Assembly: GCA_020438215.1 (NCBI GenBank)
Contig: JAGQUX010000023.1
Coordinates: forward strand, 1 to 40,569
Origin: Armatimonadota bacterium
Lineage (GTDB): Bacteria; Armatimonadota; Fimbriimonadia; Fimbriimonadales; Fimbriimonadaceae
DNA length: 40,569 bases
Reading direction: 5' to 3'
The notes under the pieces are model-generated. The model did not search any database. It was not told where the DNA came from and saw only the letters and a program-made list of their open reading frames with translations. Below are positions 1-8,469 of this stretch, one piece after another (position 1 is the stretch's first letter; each line of letters begins with the position of its first letter). A program made the translations under genes and the position numbers.

Positions 1-11
1 TGCTTGTCGCC

Positions 12-572
12 ATGCTTGCTACACTTTGCGCAACAGTGGCGATGATGAATGCCCCCGTTCAGTCAAAAAACCCTATGGTCGACTTTGATATCGCCGGAAA
101 AGGCAAGTTCACCATGGAACTCTTGATGGAAGATGCCCCCCGCACCGCCGGGAACATCAAACGCCTCGTAGATATGAAGTTCTACGATGGTGTCATCATC
201 CACCGCTATGTCAAAGGATTCGTCGTCCAAGCCGGCGACCCGCAAAGTAAATCCATGATGCCAAGCGAAGTCATTGCCCGCCCCGGCGAATACGGCGGCA
301 CCGAGGGTCTCGGCGATGATGTCATGGGCCCAGCCATCAAATTCGAACCTAACAAGCTTTCTCACGTCCAAGGAACCGTCGGGATCGCCCTAGAAAGTCC
401 GGCTGACGATAGCGGCGCCAGCCAGTGGTTCATCAACCTCGCTGATAACAAGCGGCTTGATGGAAAATACGTGGTCTTTGCCCGCATCACGAGTGGTATG
501 GATGTAGTCATGACTTTGCGCCGAGGCGATCTCATCAAAAGCGCGAAATCTTACGTCATCGACACGCAATAA
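12..572 (+). CDS. Secreted cyclophilin-type peptidyl-prolyl isomerase, possibly 5'-truncated
   Basis: Cyclophilins catalyse cis-trans isomerisation of prolyl bonds during protein folding. The family shows in IHRYVKGFVVQAGDP, which carries the catalytic Arg after His and the GF..Q.GDP core, and in SGASQWFINL near residue 136. The hydrophobic N-terminus ending around NAPVQS looks like a signal peptide, so the protein is probably periplasmic. The first ATG in the window is at 12, but the frame stays open to the window edge (Leu-Val-Ala precede it) and bases 1-2 are TG. If the missing base is A, an in-frame ATG sits exactly at the edge. The true start may therefore lie upstream. The next gene follows after 32 nt with its own promoter-like box. 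Family call is firm; start and localisation are less sure. Confidence 0.85.
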   Translation: MLATLCATVAMMNAPVQSKNPMVDFDIAGKGKFTMELLMEDAPRTAGNIKRLVDMKFYDGVIIHRYVKGFVVQAGDPQSKSMMPSEVIARPGEYGGTEGLGDDVMGPAIKFEPNKLSHVQGTVGIALESPADDSGASQWFINLADNKRLDGKYVVFARITSGMDVVMTLRRGDLIKSAKSYVIDTQ

Positions 573-589
573 ACACGCGATCTCAGACG

Positions 590-595
590 TATAAT
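590..595 (+). promoter_or_regulatory. Promoter -10 box TATAAT before the aminotransferase
   Basis: A perfect TATAAT ends 9 nt before the ATG at 605. Transcription would begin at or very near the start codon, giving a leaderless or almost leaderless mRNA. No Shine-Dalgarno sequence is present, which fits. I see no convincing -35 box. Confidence 0.5.
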
Positions 596-604
596 CGAAC
601 TACG

Positions 605-1858
605 ATGACGCCGGATCAAATTCACGAAAACGTAGTTCGTCAATATCGCGAGCACATCAATCCTTATTTGGCTAAGCTTATGCACTTTGCAGGTTTTGGT
701 GTTGAAGTCCACGGCGAAGGATGCACGATCCGCGACCACGAAGGCCGCGAGTTCTTAGATTTCCTCGGTGGATATGGCGTTTTCTCTCTCGGGCATCGCC
801 ACCCCGAGATCGTCGCCGCATTGAAAGATCAACTCGATCATCTCCCCCTCAGCGGCAAGACGTTTTTCAGCGGTAAGCAAGCTGCATTAGCAGAAAAGCT
901 GGCACAACTCGCTCCCGATCCGCTGCAATACACTTTCTTCTCAAACTCTGGCGCCGAGGCGGTAGAAGCCGCGCTCAAGTTCGCGAAAGCGACAACCAAA
1001 CGGAGCAAAATCGTCTCCACGATTGGCGGTTACCACGGCAAAACCATCGGCGCACTCTCAACTACCGGTCGAGAGAAATACCGCAAGCCGTTCGAGCCCC
1101 TCATGCCCGGCGTTGAGTTCGTCCCCTATGGCGATCTCGATGCCGCAAAAGCCGTCATCGACAGTCAAGCCGCCGCCGTTATCATCGAAACCGTACAGGG
1201 CGAGGGCGGAATCCACATCCCTCCCGCTGGCTATCTAAAAGGGTTAGAGGAAGCCGCTCATGCTAACGGCGCACTCCTCATCGTTGATGAAGTCCAAACC
1301 GGCGTCGGGCGAACTGGCAAGATGTTCGGCTCAGAGCATGATGACCTCCACCCTGACATCATGACCCTCGCCAAAGCCCTCGGCGGAGGAGCAATGCCGA
1401 TTGGGGCAACGATGTTCAGTCAGCAAATCGCCGATGCCGTCTTCAGCGAGAATCCTCTTGCTCACACCTCCACGTTTGGAGGAAACCCGCTCGCATGCAC
1501 CGCTGGCCTCAAAACGCTAGAGATCATTGAGCGCGATAACCTCGCCCAACGCTCCCACGACCTCGGCGAGCGACTAATGACCAAACTCCGCGAGAACGTC
1601 AAAGACCTTGATCTCGTTGCGGACATTCGTGGTCAGGGCCTCATGATCGGCGTGGAATTCTCAATGGATGAAGTCGGCGAACTGGTCACCGCTCAGGTCG
1701 TCAAGCGAGGTGTTGTTGTTGCTTACACCCTCAACAATCCGCGCGTCATCCGCCTCGAACCACCACTCATCGTCACCGAAGCACAAATCGATCAAGCCGT
1801 CGAAGCCCTCACCGGTGCCATTCTGGAAACTCAGGAGCTTCTCGCGGCATTCGCCTAA
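605..1858 (+). CDS. Class III PLP-dependent aminotransferase, putrescine aminotransferase-like
   Basis: A fold-type I, pyridoxal-phosphate-dependent aminotransferase of 417 aa, the normal size for the acetylornithine/ornithine/putrescine/4-aminobutyrate group. The PLP lysine is K257 in [15 protein letters not shown], and D228 in [16 protein letters not shown] binds the pyridine nitrogen. [18 protein letters not shown] (about 111-128) binds the cofactor phosphate. From memory, [12 protein letters not shown] and the C-terminal [14 protein letters not shown] resemble E. coli putrescine aminotransferase (YgjG) more than ArgD, so polyamine or lysine catabolism is the best guess. No argA-H gene is nearby to support arginine synthesis. 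A VOC gene follows after 12 nt and is probably co-transcribed. Family is certain; substrate is inferred. Confidence 0.85.
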   Translation: MTPDQIHENVVRQYREHINPYLAKLMHFAGFGVEVHGEGCTIRDHEGREFLDFLGGYGVFSLGHRHPEIVAALKDQLDHLPLSGKTFFSGKQAALAEKLAQLAPDPLQYTFFSNSGAEAVEAALKFAKATTKRSKIVSTIGGYHGKTIGALSTTGREKYRKPFEPLMPGVEFVPYGDLDAAKAVIDSQAAAVIIETVQGEGGIHIPPAGYLKGLEEAAHANGALLIVDEVQTGVGRTGKMFGSEHDDLHPDIMTLAKALGGGAMPIGATMFSQQIADAVFSENPLAHTSTFGGNPLACTAGLKTLEIIERDNLAQRSHDLGERLMTKLRENVKDLDLVADIRGQGLMIGVEFSMDEVGELVTAQVVKRGVVVAYTLNNPRVIRLEPPLIVTEAQIDQAVEALTGAILETQELLAAFA

Positions 1859-1870
1859 AGGAATCACAAA

Positions 1871-2245
1871 ATGGATTTGAAACCAGGAACTTTCGGTTGG
1901 TACGAACACCACTCCGACGACGCCAAAAGCGTCCGCGATTTTTACAGCAAGATCTTCCCTTACAAAATGGAAGCCACCGACATGGAAGACCATGAGGATT
2001 ACACCGCAATGGTCGGTGACCAAGCCATCTTCGGCATGATCCAATCCTATCCGGGGATGGAGGGCTCCTCCGGCTGGATGCCGTACATCGTGGTCGAAAA
2101 TTGCGAGAAATCCATGAACGACGCCATCGAAGCAGGTGCCGATCTCATCGTCCCCCGCGAAGAAGCCGAAGGCTACGGATCATTCTGCGTTGTCCGAGAT
2201 CCCTGGGGAGCCTTACTCGCCATTTTTGAACCTGGCGAGGAGTAA
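1871..2245 (+). CDS. VOC (glyoxalase/bleomycin-resistance fold) family protein
   Basis: A 124-aa single-module vicinal oxygen chelate protein. The N-terminal half contains GTFGWYEHHSDDAKSVRDFY, the usual strand followed by the helix where the partner forms a complex, and the C-terminus ends in VVRDPWGALLAIFEPGEE, the typical DP.G..... closing strand. It resembles the many small VOC proteins annotated only as glyoxalase-like. A metal-binding His/Glu set cannot be assigned with confidence, so no reaction is claimed. AAGGA lies 9 nt before the ATG as a ribosome-binding site. It sits 12 nt behind the aminotransferase and is likely in the same transcript. Confidence 0.75.
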   Translation: MDLKPGTFGWYEHHSDDAKSVRDFYSKIFPYKMEATDMEDHEDYTAMVGDQAIFGMIQSYPGMEGSSGWMPYIVVENCEKSMNDAIEAGADLIVPREEAEGYGSFCVVRDPWGALLAIFEPGEE

Positions 2246-2274
2246 TTTCGACCAAGGACTCAGGTTCAAGCCAA

Positions 2275-2284
2275 GGTAAAATCA
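2275..2284 (+). promoter_or_regulatory. Extended -10 promoter box GGTAAAATCA before grpE
   Basis: The box GGTAAAATCA (hexamer TAAAAT at 2277-2282) ends 11 nt before the grpE ATG. It matches the GGTANNNTCA pattern also found before mqnD, the FAH-family gene and the NIL gene. Predicted transcription starts only a few bases before the ATG. Inferred from pattern and position. Confidence 0.45.
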
Positions 2285-2295
2285 CGTCTGCCGCT

Positions 2296-2859
2296 ATGAA
2301 CGAAAAGCAGGGAAATCATACGCCTGAAGAAGATCAAGTTTCCGCAACCGTCGAGACTGCTGAGCCCACCGATGCGCCAGCCGAAGAAGTGCTCGATCAG
2401 CGCGATCAACTCATCGAAATCCTGACCAACGAGCGCGATGGACTGAAGGATCAGATGATCCGGGCAATGGCGGAAGCGCAAAACATCCAACGCCGGATGC
2501 GCACACAAATCGAGGAAACCCGCAAGTTCGGCCCCGAAGGACTCCTGCGCGAACTCATTCCCGTCCTCGATAACCTTTCCCGCTCATTGGATGCCGCCGA
2601 AAAAGGTGCAAACCTCGATGCCCTCCTAGAAGGTGTTCGTGCGGTGGAAAAGCAGATGCTCAAAGCATTCGAGAACGCTGGAGCCAAACGCATCGAAGCC
2701 GAAGGCCAACCGTTCGACCCTCATCTCCACGAGGCCGTCGTCACTCACCCCACCGATGAAGTGCCGGAGGAAACCGTCCTCAATGAACTGGAAAGCGGCT
2801 TTGTTTTCCATGATCGCGTTCTGCGCCCCGCCAAAGTGCGAGTGAGCCAAAAACCGTGA
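2296..2859 (+). CDS. grpE: GrpE, nucleotide exchange factor for DnaK
   Basis: GrpE releases ADP from the Hsp70 chaperone DnaK in the cytoplasm. The 187-aa protein has the expected layout: an acidic, disordered N-terminus (1-35), a long coiled coil (about 35-95, LDQRDQLIEILTNERDGLKD then AEAQNIQRRMRTQIEET), and a C-terminal beta domain with RIEAEGQPFDPHLHEAV and a closing GFVFHDRVLRPAKVRVS. These are family hallmarks. No dnaK or dnaJ is present here; grpE instead leads an operon with glmM and coaX, and its last bases overlap the glmM start by 4 nt. A GGTAAAATCA box immediately upstream suggests its own promoter and a very short leader. Confidence 0.95.
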   Translation: MNEKQGNHTPEEDQVSATVETAEPTDAPAEEVLDQRDQLIEILTNERDGLKDQMIRAMAEAQNIQRRMRTQIEETRKFGPEGLLRELIPVLDNLSRSLDAAEKGANLDALLEGVRAVEKQMLKAFENAGAKRIEAEGQPFDPHLHEAVVTHPTDEVPEETVLNELESGFVFHDRVLRPAKVRVSQKP

Positions 2860-4235
2860 GTCTCTTCGGAACCGATGGAGTGCGCGGCGTCGCCAACCGC
2901 GATGTCACTGCCGAGCTCGCCTACCAAATTGGTCAAGCCGCTGGTCGCTACTTGCAAAGCAAAAATGACCTCCCGCATCGTGTCGTCATGGGGCGAGACA
3001 CTCGAATTTCCGGAGCAATGCTGGGCGCAGCGGTAGCCGCTGGTCTTTGCAGCGAAGGCATCGAAACCGTCGCTTGCGGTGTCCTCCCCACTGGAGGCAT
3101 CTCCCGCATCGCCAAAACCGGTGATTACGGCCTCGGCGTTGTTATTTCCGCGAGCCACAATCCCGCCGCCGATAACGGCATCAAGCTGATGTCCCACCAA
3201 GGCACCAAACTCCCCGAGGAAGTCGAAGCTACTATCGAATCTCTCATGGGGCCAGCGACAGAAGATCGCCCGCTAGGTGGCGATGTGGGCCGCCTCATCA
3301 CCAGCCGCGATGAAGTCGAAGGCTACATGGATTGGCTCGTCAGCCTCGTCCCAGAACGACTGGAAGGCATGAAAATCGCGATTGATGCCGCTCATGGTGC
3401 CGCCTACGAACTCGGAATCGAAGTCTTCAAACGCCTAGGTGCCGAAGTCATTTCCACCGGCACCGAACCGGATGGCATGAACATCAACGCCGAAGGTGGA
3501 GCCACTAAACCCCAAACGATTCAAGACCTCACCCAGTCCACGAACGCCGATCTTGGCGTCTCCTACGATGGTGATGCGGATCGCGCCGTCTTCTCCGATT
3601 CCCAAGGTCGCCTCATCAATGGCGACCGGACAATGGCGATCTGGTGCGCCCACTGGCAGTCTCAAGGTCAATTCAATCCTGCCGTGGTTGTCGGAACGGT
3701 CATGTCAAATGGCGGCTTCGAAACCTACCTCAAATCGCAAGGAATTCAGCTTGAGCGAGCCAAGGTCGGTGACAAATACGTCGCCGCCAAGATGCGCGAG
3801 CTCAACGGTCTCGTCGGAGGGGAACAGAGTGGTCACCTCATCTTCTCTCAATACGCCCCCACCGGTGATGGACTCCTCACCGCCTTGCAGATGGCCCGCG
3901 TCCTCAAGCGAGAAAACCGCACTGCCGCCGATGCTTTCGGAGACTTTGAAAACTGGCCACAAATGCTGATCAATGTCCAAATTCATCGCCGCGAAGGCTG
4001 GGATGATAATCAGCAGGTTCAAGATGTCCTGAAATGGGCCGAGGAACGTCTTGGTGATCACGGTCGCATCAACGTCCGCCCGAGCGGAACCCAACCGATG
4101 ATCCGCGTCATGGTGGAAGCCGATTCTGGTGACCTCCGCGATGAAGTCGTCAATAAAGTCGCCGACACAATGACCGATGCCCTCGGCGGCTCTATTTACA
4201 GCCGAGTAGACTTGACTCATGCTTTGGGCGATTGA
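2856..4235 (+). CDS. glmM: Phosphoglucosamine mutase
   Basis: GlmM converts glucosamine-6-phosphate to glucosamine-1-phosphate on the route to UDP-GlcNAc, peptidoglycan and LPS. At 459 aa it has normal family length. It opens with SLFGTDGVRGVAN, has the phosphoserine loop VISASHNPAADNG (catalytic S100), the Mg-binding loop DGDADR (238-243) and the C-terminal phosphate-binding RPSGTQPMIRVM. The start is GTG at 2856, inside the grpE stop (GTGA overlap), which implies translational coupling. It ends 17 nt inside coaX. The FGTDGVRG and SASHNP forms favour GlmM over phosphomannomutase. Confidence 0.95.
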   Translation: MSLFGTDGVRGVANRDVTAELAYQIGQAAGRYLQSKNDLPHRVVMGRDTRISGAMLGAAVAAGLCSEGIETVACGVLPTGGISRIAKTGDYGLGVVISASHNPAADNGIKLMSHQGTKLPEEVEATIESLMGPATEDRPLGGDVGRLITSRDEVEGYMDWLVSLVPERLEGMKIAIDAAHGAAYELGIEVFKRLGAEVISTGTEPDGMNINAEGGATKPQTIQDLTQSTNADLGVSYDGDADRAVFSDSQGRLINGDRTMAIWCAHWQSQGQFNPAVVVGTVMSNGGFETYLKSQGIQLERAKVGDKYVAAKMRELNGLVGGEQSGHLIFSQYAPTGDGLLTALQMARVLKRENRTAADAFGDFENWPQMLINVQIHRREGWDDNQQVQDVLKWAEERLGDHGRINVRPSGTQPMIRVMVEADSGDLRDEVVNKVADTMTDALGGSIYSRVDLTHALGD

Positions 4236-4983
4236 CGTCGGGAACACTCAGACCGTTGTTGGTATCCACGACGGTTCCAAATGGCTAGGCGACTGGCGCA
4301 TCCAAACTGACCGCGCCCGCACCGAAGATGAGTGGCGATCGCTCCTCTGGCCTCTCTGCCAGAAGGAAGACATCCCCTGGCGCGCCGATGGATTCATGAT
4401 CTCCAGCGTTGTGCCTCCGGTCGATGAAGTCATCTCCCGCTGGGCTAAACAAGATTTCGATCTCACCGCCCAATTCCTCCGCAACGGTCAACAGGTCGGG
4501 ATGAAAGTGGATTACGATCCGCCCCAAGCAGTCGGTGCCGACCGAATCGCCAATGCCCTCGGTGCTCTTGAGATCGTCAAACCGCCGGTGATCGTTGTTG
4601 ATTTCGGCACCGCCACCACCCTCGATGTTGTCGATAAAAGCGGCACCTACGTCGGCGGCGTCATCCTCCCCGGAGTCATGGTTTCGCTGGAAGGTCTCGT
4701 CGGGAGAACGGCGAAACTCCCTGCTATCCGCCTCGAAGGAACCGAGCGAGCTCTCGGCAAAAACACAATTGAATCACTTCAAAGCGGGGTAGTTCGCGGT
4801 TATTCCGGCGCGATTGACACCCTCGTCCGCCAAGTCTCCGATGAACTCGATGGGGAAGTCAGCGTCCTCTCAACTGGCGGACTCGGGAAGCTCTTCGTGA
4901 ACCACTGCGAAACCATTCAAGAGCACAAAGGGATGCTCACCCTCGATGGCCTCCTGATCGCATTCAGCCGGATCACCAGCTAA
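4219..4983 (+). CDS. coaX: Type III pantothenate kinase
   Basis: CoaX phosphorylates pantothenate, the first step of coenzyme A synthesis, and is insensitive to CoA feedback in characterised members. The 254-aa protein has the ASKHA-fold phosphate loop MLWAIDVGNTQTVVG (D6), the GADRIANALGAL motif, VVDFGTATTLDVV, and a late adenosine-motif-like STGGLGKLF. It starts within the last 17 bases of glmM, so translation is probably coupled. It ends 6 nt from the stop of the converging gene, with no visible terminator hairpin between them. Confidence 0.93.
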   Translation: MLWAIDVGNTQTVVGIHDGSKWLGDWRIQTDRARTEDEWRSLLWPLCQKEDIPWRADGFMISSVVPPVDEVISRWAKQDFDLTAQFLRNGQQVGMKVDYDPPQAVGADRIANALGALEIVKPPVIVVDFGTATTLDVVDKSGTYVGGVILPGVMVSLEGLVGRTAKLPAIRLEGTERALGKNTIESLQSGVVRGYSGAIDTLVRQVSDELDGEVSVLSTGGLGKLFVNHCETIQEHKGMLTLDGLLIAFSRITS

Positions 4984-4989
4984 AAAAGC

Positions 4990-5865
4990 CTACTTCCGAA
5001 AAGCCAGGTTGCGGATCGCCTCTTCGAAGTTGCCCGGCTCCCGCACAACCCGCTGACCAAAATAAACCAGCCCCATATTGAACCGGAGCATACTGACGCG
5101 TGCAATCCGAGCGTATTTACCGATCTTGCCCGCCAGAACCCAGTCCGCCGCCTTCGTGATGTTGTCTTCCGGCACAATGTACGGCGCAATCATCCGCGTC
5201 CATCGATCTACGGGAAGGTAGTAAATCCGATCTGCCGGATGAACATTCCGTTCCAGACCGAACAGATAAACAATATCGCGCAGGAAAGTCGAAGTCGATT
5301 TCGGCCCAATCCCCCGAATATCCACAATCCGCTCAAACTGCGGTTCCAATCGTCCACTTTGAGCGACCCCATTCACAATCCAAGTGGCCAGGGAAGCCGT
5401 CGGGTCAAGATCATAGATCTCTTGGCATAACTCCAGCATCCCTTGAAGAGTCCCGCGATTCTGAACCTCGTTCGATTTCTTCTTTCGCTCCTGAGTCACT
5501 TCCTCAAAAGCTGTCCAGATCGCTTCACCATCTTCCTGCGCCAAAACCGACTCAAACGATCCACCCTGCAGCGACAACTCCAGAGCCTTCTGTGAATCTG
5601 CGGAAAGGTCGTCGCGGTCTTTCCCCCGCCGAGCAAATGCGTAGTGCCCAAAGAACACTCTCAGGGCCAAATAGGGGTCTTCCATCGCCTCACGAACCTC
5701 ATCTTCGTTCGCCTCGCGATTGTCAATGATCTTGCCCAAGCGGGAAACAAGGAATTCATCGACGTAGGAATCAGCGTACTCGCCCGTGATGTGGCGATAA
5801 ACGCGTACTATTTCGGGCGGTAATTCAATCCGTTCCCGTTGCTCATATTCCGGTTGGTTCGGCAT
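4990..5865 (-). CDS. Divergent HhH-GPD DNA glycosylase-like protein
   Basis: A 291-aa protein that I do not recognise as a named family. Its C-terminal half carries a helix-hairpin-helix core, RIVDIRGIGPKSTSTFLRD (179-197), followed 23 residues later by LPVDRW (217-222). In Ogg1/Nth-type glycosylases the Lys of G(I/V)GxK and the Asp of PVD are the catalytic pair, and K189 and D220 fall at the matching places. A repair glycosylase/AP lyase is therefore plausible. No FeS Cys cluster is present. The acidic N-terminal half (1-130) shows nothing recognisable. A TTG at 5880 is possible, but the ATG at 5865 has AGAGA at good spacing, so that start is used. A GC-rich hairpin separates it from the upstream gene. 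Confidence 0.5.
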   Translation of the reverse strand: MPNQPEYEQRERIELPPEIVRVYRHITGEYADSYVDEFLVSRLGKIIDNREANEDEVREAMEDPYLALRVFFGHYAFARRGKDRDDLSADSQKALELSLQGGSFESVLAQEDGEAIWTAFEEVTQERKKKSNEVQNRGTLQGMLELCQEIYDLDPTASLATWIVNGVAQSGRLEPQFERIVDIRGIGPKSTSTFLRDIVYLFGLERNVHPADRIYYLPVDRWTRMIAPYIVPEDNITKAADWVLAGKIGKYARIARVSMLRFNMGLVYFGQRVVREPGNFEEAIRNLAFRK

Positions 5866-5881
5866 TAAATGTTCTCTCAAA

Positions 5882-5900
5882 GCGGGCGATCAGAGCCCGC
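5882..5900 (-). terminator. GC-rich hairpin after the pseudo-caspase gene
   Basis: GCGGGC and GCCCGC form a 6-bp stem with a 7-nt loop, starting 4 nt after the stop codon at 5905. Only TTT follows on the minus strand, so it is a weak terminator or a processing/attenuation hairpin before the glycosylase-like gene. Confidence 0.4.
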
Positions 5901-5904
5901 AGAG

Positions 5905-7257
5905 TTAGAACGGAGCGTTATTGGACATGTTGGTGACAACCGGCAAAGTCGGTGTTTGGATAGAACCGCCTCCACCAGATTGGGTGTCACCGCCTCGACG
6001 AATCGCATTAAAGACCTGCCACGCAAATTCGGTGACCGGGATTTCGTTGAGGTGGAACATTTCCAAAGTTTGTGTCATTGCCGCAACATAAAGACCAACT
6101 TTCTGTCCGTCTCGTGATGTGGTGTAGACATTGGCTCCGGCAATTGTTGCATGCGATTCGGCGACAGAACCCACCACCGAACGCTCACTTCCAAACGCAC
6201 TGCCAGAAACGACTGTGCGGTGCGTTTGATTGAAAACAAACAGCTTCGCGCCCTTATCAACAAACATTTGTTGCAGGTCGCGCTTCTTCAACATCGTCGA
6301 AGTATCTTTCGCGAATTCCGTATTGACGCCGGCATAGAAATCAACACCGTCAACATTGGTCGCCGCCCCTGAGAAGAACACGAACACCGTGCTATCTCCG
6401 CCGACTTTTTCCGCAATGGCTTGCGCCGCTTCCTTCATCTGCGCGGAAGTCGCGTTTTTCAAAACTACGATGTTCCCTTCAGCGTAGCCTGCGTGTTGCA
6501 TCAGAGCCGCTTTCAAAAGATCAACGTCGGTTGCGCTGGTTTCAACCTTCAAATCATCCATCTTGGAATCAGAATTCCCGATGAGAAGGGCGAATTTGGT
6601 GTTCAGCACCGGAACTGGTGTGCTGAGAATCACATCGCGATAAGCTTCTTCGTTGCCCGCCTTCACCTTGATTAAGGAGCCGGCACCGTTCGGCGAACCA
6701 GCAACGGATGCGCCCGTACCTGTATTGCTCTGCTGACCAGGCGCGGTTGCATTGACAACTTCATTGGCTTGGAGGAAGCTGGTATCCACCTTCCAATCCA
6801 TGCCCTTTTCAGGCTCGTAATCTGCCATTCGCGCTTGAGTACCCAACGCAGAATAGATGTTCGTCAAAATCTTGAATGCTTCGGCAGACCGCTGACCTTT
6901 GGTGATCAACGCTTCCAATTCACCTGCAGCTGTCCCGAACAGACGATTCTTCTCGTCCTTATCTTCCATCATTGTGCCGAGGCGGTAAGCAGAGTAGGCG
7001 GCACCGAAATTGGGAGAATAAAGTGCGCCGGCGCGCCATACGCGCGGTTCCGTGATTGGCCCAGGAAGGCGAGTCGATTGGTTGGAATCATCCCCACGAT
7101 CTGCAACCGCTGCAAGGAACGCATCCCGAGCTTCCGCCCAGTTACCTTCACTCGCTGCTTTCAGAGCGCGGTCGTATTCCGTCTGCCAGGCTTGGGCTTG
7201 GCTCATCGCCGCCAAGACCAGCAAACCGCATGCAATCACAACTTTTCCCAATTTCAT
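5905..7257 (-). CDS. Secreted caspase-fold protein lacking the catalytic His and Cys
   Basis: A 450-aa protein. Residues 1-23 form a signal peptide ending AQA, residues 25-150 look helical and TPR-like, and 165-200 is a low-complexity Gly/Ser/Asn linker. From about 221 it follows the peptidase C14 (caspase/metacaspase) pattern: KFALLIGNSD, then ATDVDLLKAAL, a strand-and-helix unit, and VFVFFSGAAT. In active members this last motif reads FFSGHG; here the His position is A298. The next core strand, KLFVFNQTHRT, aligns with the usual VLDACHSG, so the Cys position is T345. Both catalytic residues are therefore absent. It is the third gene of an operon with an Ig-like protein and an outer-membrane barrel. 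The ATG at 7257 is preferred to a GTG at 7272 because it fits the signal peptide. Confidence 0.6.
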   Translation of the reverse strand: MKLGKVVIACGLLVLAAMSQAQAWQTEYDRALKAASEGNWAEARDAFLAAVADRGDDSNQSTRLPGPITEPRVWRAGALYSPNFGAAYSAYRLGTMMEDKDEKNRLFGTAAGELEALITKGQRSAEAFKILTNIYSALGTQARMADYEPEKGMDWKVDTSFLQANEVVNATAPGQQSNTGTGASVAGSPNGAGSLIKVKAGNEEAYRDVILSTPVPVLNTKFALLIGNSDSKMDDLKVETSATDVDLLKAALMQHAGYAEGNIVVLKNATSAQMKEAAQAIAEKVGGDSTVFVFFSGAATNVDGVDFYAGVNTEFAKDTSTMLKKRDLQQMFVDKGAKLFVFNQTHRTVVSGSAFGSERSVVGSVAESHATIAGANVYTTSRDGQKVGLYVAAMTQTLEMFHLNEIPVTEFAWQVFNAIRRGGDTQSGGGGSIQTPTLPVVTNMSNNAPF

Positions 7258-7289
7258 AGTGTGCTTACTCACTCAAATATCAATTCCAA

Positions 7290-8426
7290 TCAGTTTTTGG
7301 GTTTGTATGTCAATCCCAGAGCGACATCAAATGGGCCGCCACCATTCGCCTTTGCAAAGCTCAAATCCACCGTGTAGTCCGCGTTGTTCGGGCGATATCC
7401 CAAACCAAACGTCCAAGAGTTTCGGTCGGAGTATCCATCGCCGCCACCAGGAACAAAAGCGTATCCAAATCGCACCGGATACCGAACGCCATCGCGGAAA
7501 ACGTTGTATTCCAATCCAAAGCTTCCGGCAAGAACATCTTTGCGGCTGATCACTTTATTGCGCTGACCGCCAAAGTAGTAATCGGCTTGAACGCTCCAGA
7601 TCATGTAGTCCTGGTCGCCAAAGTAGCCGTCGCGTCGTGCAGCGACACCAGCAGAAAGCTTCCCAGGAATGCGATCGTAAATCGCCGAAGAAGAACCGTT
7701 CCCACTGATATCAATCGGAGTGCGAACGCTTGCGCCCCAAACCATATCTTGGTTTACGTCTCCCTGAATTCCCGCGACAAGACCAACACCGAGCCCGTTG
7801 CCCGAGTTATCGCTAGAAACCGTACCCACCTGGGTGTTGCCGTTGAACAACTGATAATCTTGTGTGGAACGAACGTATTGGTTGGCAATCACAAGGCCGT
7901 AACCAATGTTCTGGGTGCCTTTGCGCTCGCCGTAAGAAATCGCGAAGTAATCGGTCTGAGCGGTGGTTTCTTCTACCAAGTTGCGCGCGCTCAACCCGCC
8001 GTCGTTCAAGTTATTACCGACTGTCTGATTCTTGATGTACCCGCCCACGGTGTAGCTGACTCCCAGAGTGCCTTTCTTAAACGGCATCGTGTAACCAACG
8101 TGAGTCAAACCATATTTGCCACCGCGATTCGCTGTGACATTGGTGCGGTTATTCAAATCGCCAGATGCAACGGTTCGGCTCTCCGGCATGGTGCGAAGGT
8201 TGACGCCAAGTGACTTATCGCCCACATAAGCAAGGCCAGCAGGGTTATCCAAAGCAGAATTGGTGCTCGCATCAGTGACTCGAGTCGAACCACCAACACC
8301 CATTGCTCGACCGCCACTATCAAAAGCGTTCAAAAGGTCAGCGATCTGCGCATTCGCTACAACCGACATTGCGAGCGCGGATACCGCAACTGCAACTTTC
8401 AGCGTCCCTGCATTTTTTGAATTCAT
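7290..8426 (-). CDS. Outer-membrane beta-barrel protein, PorV/FadL-like
   Basis: A 378-aa exported protein with a signal peptide (residues 1-26, ending VVANAQ). It starts its mature part with LLNAFDSGGRAMGVGGSTRVTD..ALDNPAGLAY, the N-terminal plug pattern of PorV/PorQ and FadL/OmpP1-type barrels. The rest alternates polar and aromatic residues as amphipathic strands (for example LGVSYTVGGYI, FGLGYRPN) and closes with the strand VALGLTYKPKN. It is strong evidence for a diderm envelope. AGGAAA lies about 10 nt before the ATG. It is sandwiched between the Ig-like gene (43 nt) and the pseudo-caspase (32 nt), so the three probably act together at the outer membrane. Cargo or ligand is unknown. Confidence 0.75.
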   Translation of the reverse strand: MNSKNAGTLKVAVAVSALAMSVVANAQIADLLNAFDSGGRAMGVGGSTRVTDASTNSALDNPAGLAYVGDKSLGVNLRTMPESRTVASGDLNNRTNVTANRGGKYGLTHVGYTMPFKKGTLGVSYTVGGYIKNQTVGNNLNDGGLSARNLVEETTAQTDYFAISYGERKGTQNIGYGLVIANQYVRSTQDYQLFNGNTQVGTVSSDNSGNGLGVGLVAGIQGDVNQDMVWGASVRTPIDISGNGSSSAIYDRIPGKLSAGVAARRDGYFGDQDYMIWSVQADYYFGGQRNKVISRKDVLAGSFGLEYNVFRDGVRYPVRFGYAFVPGGGDGYSDRNSWTFGLGYRPNNADYTVDLSFAKANGGGPFDVALGLTYKPKN

Positions 8427-8469
8427 ATCAATATGTTTCCTGGGCGAAATTGAATCCTGTCAGTATTAC

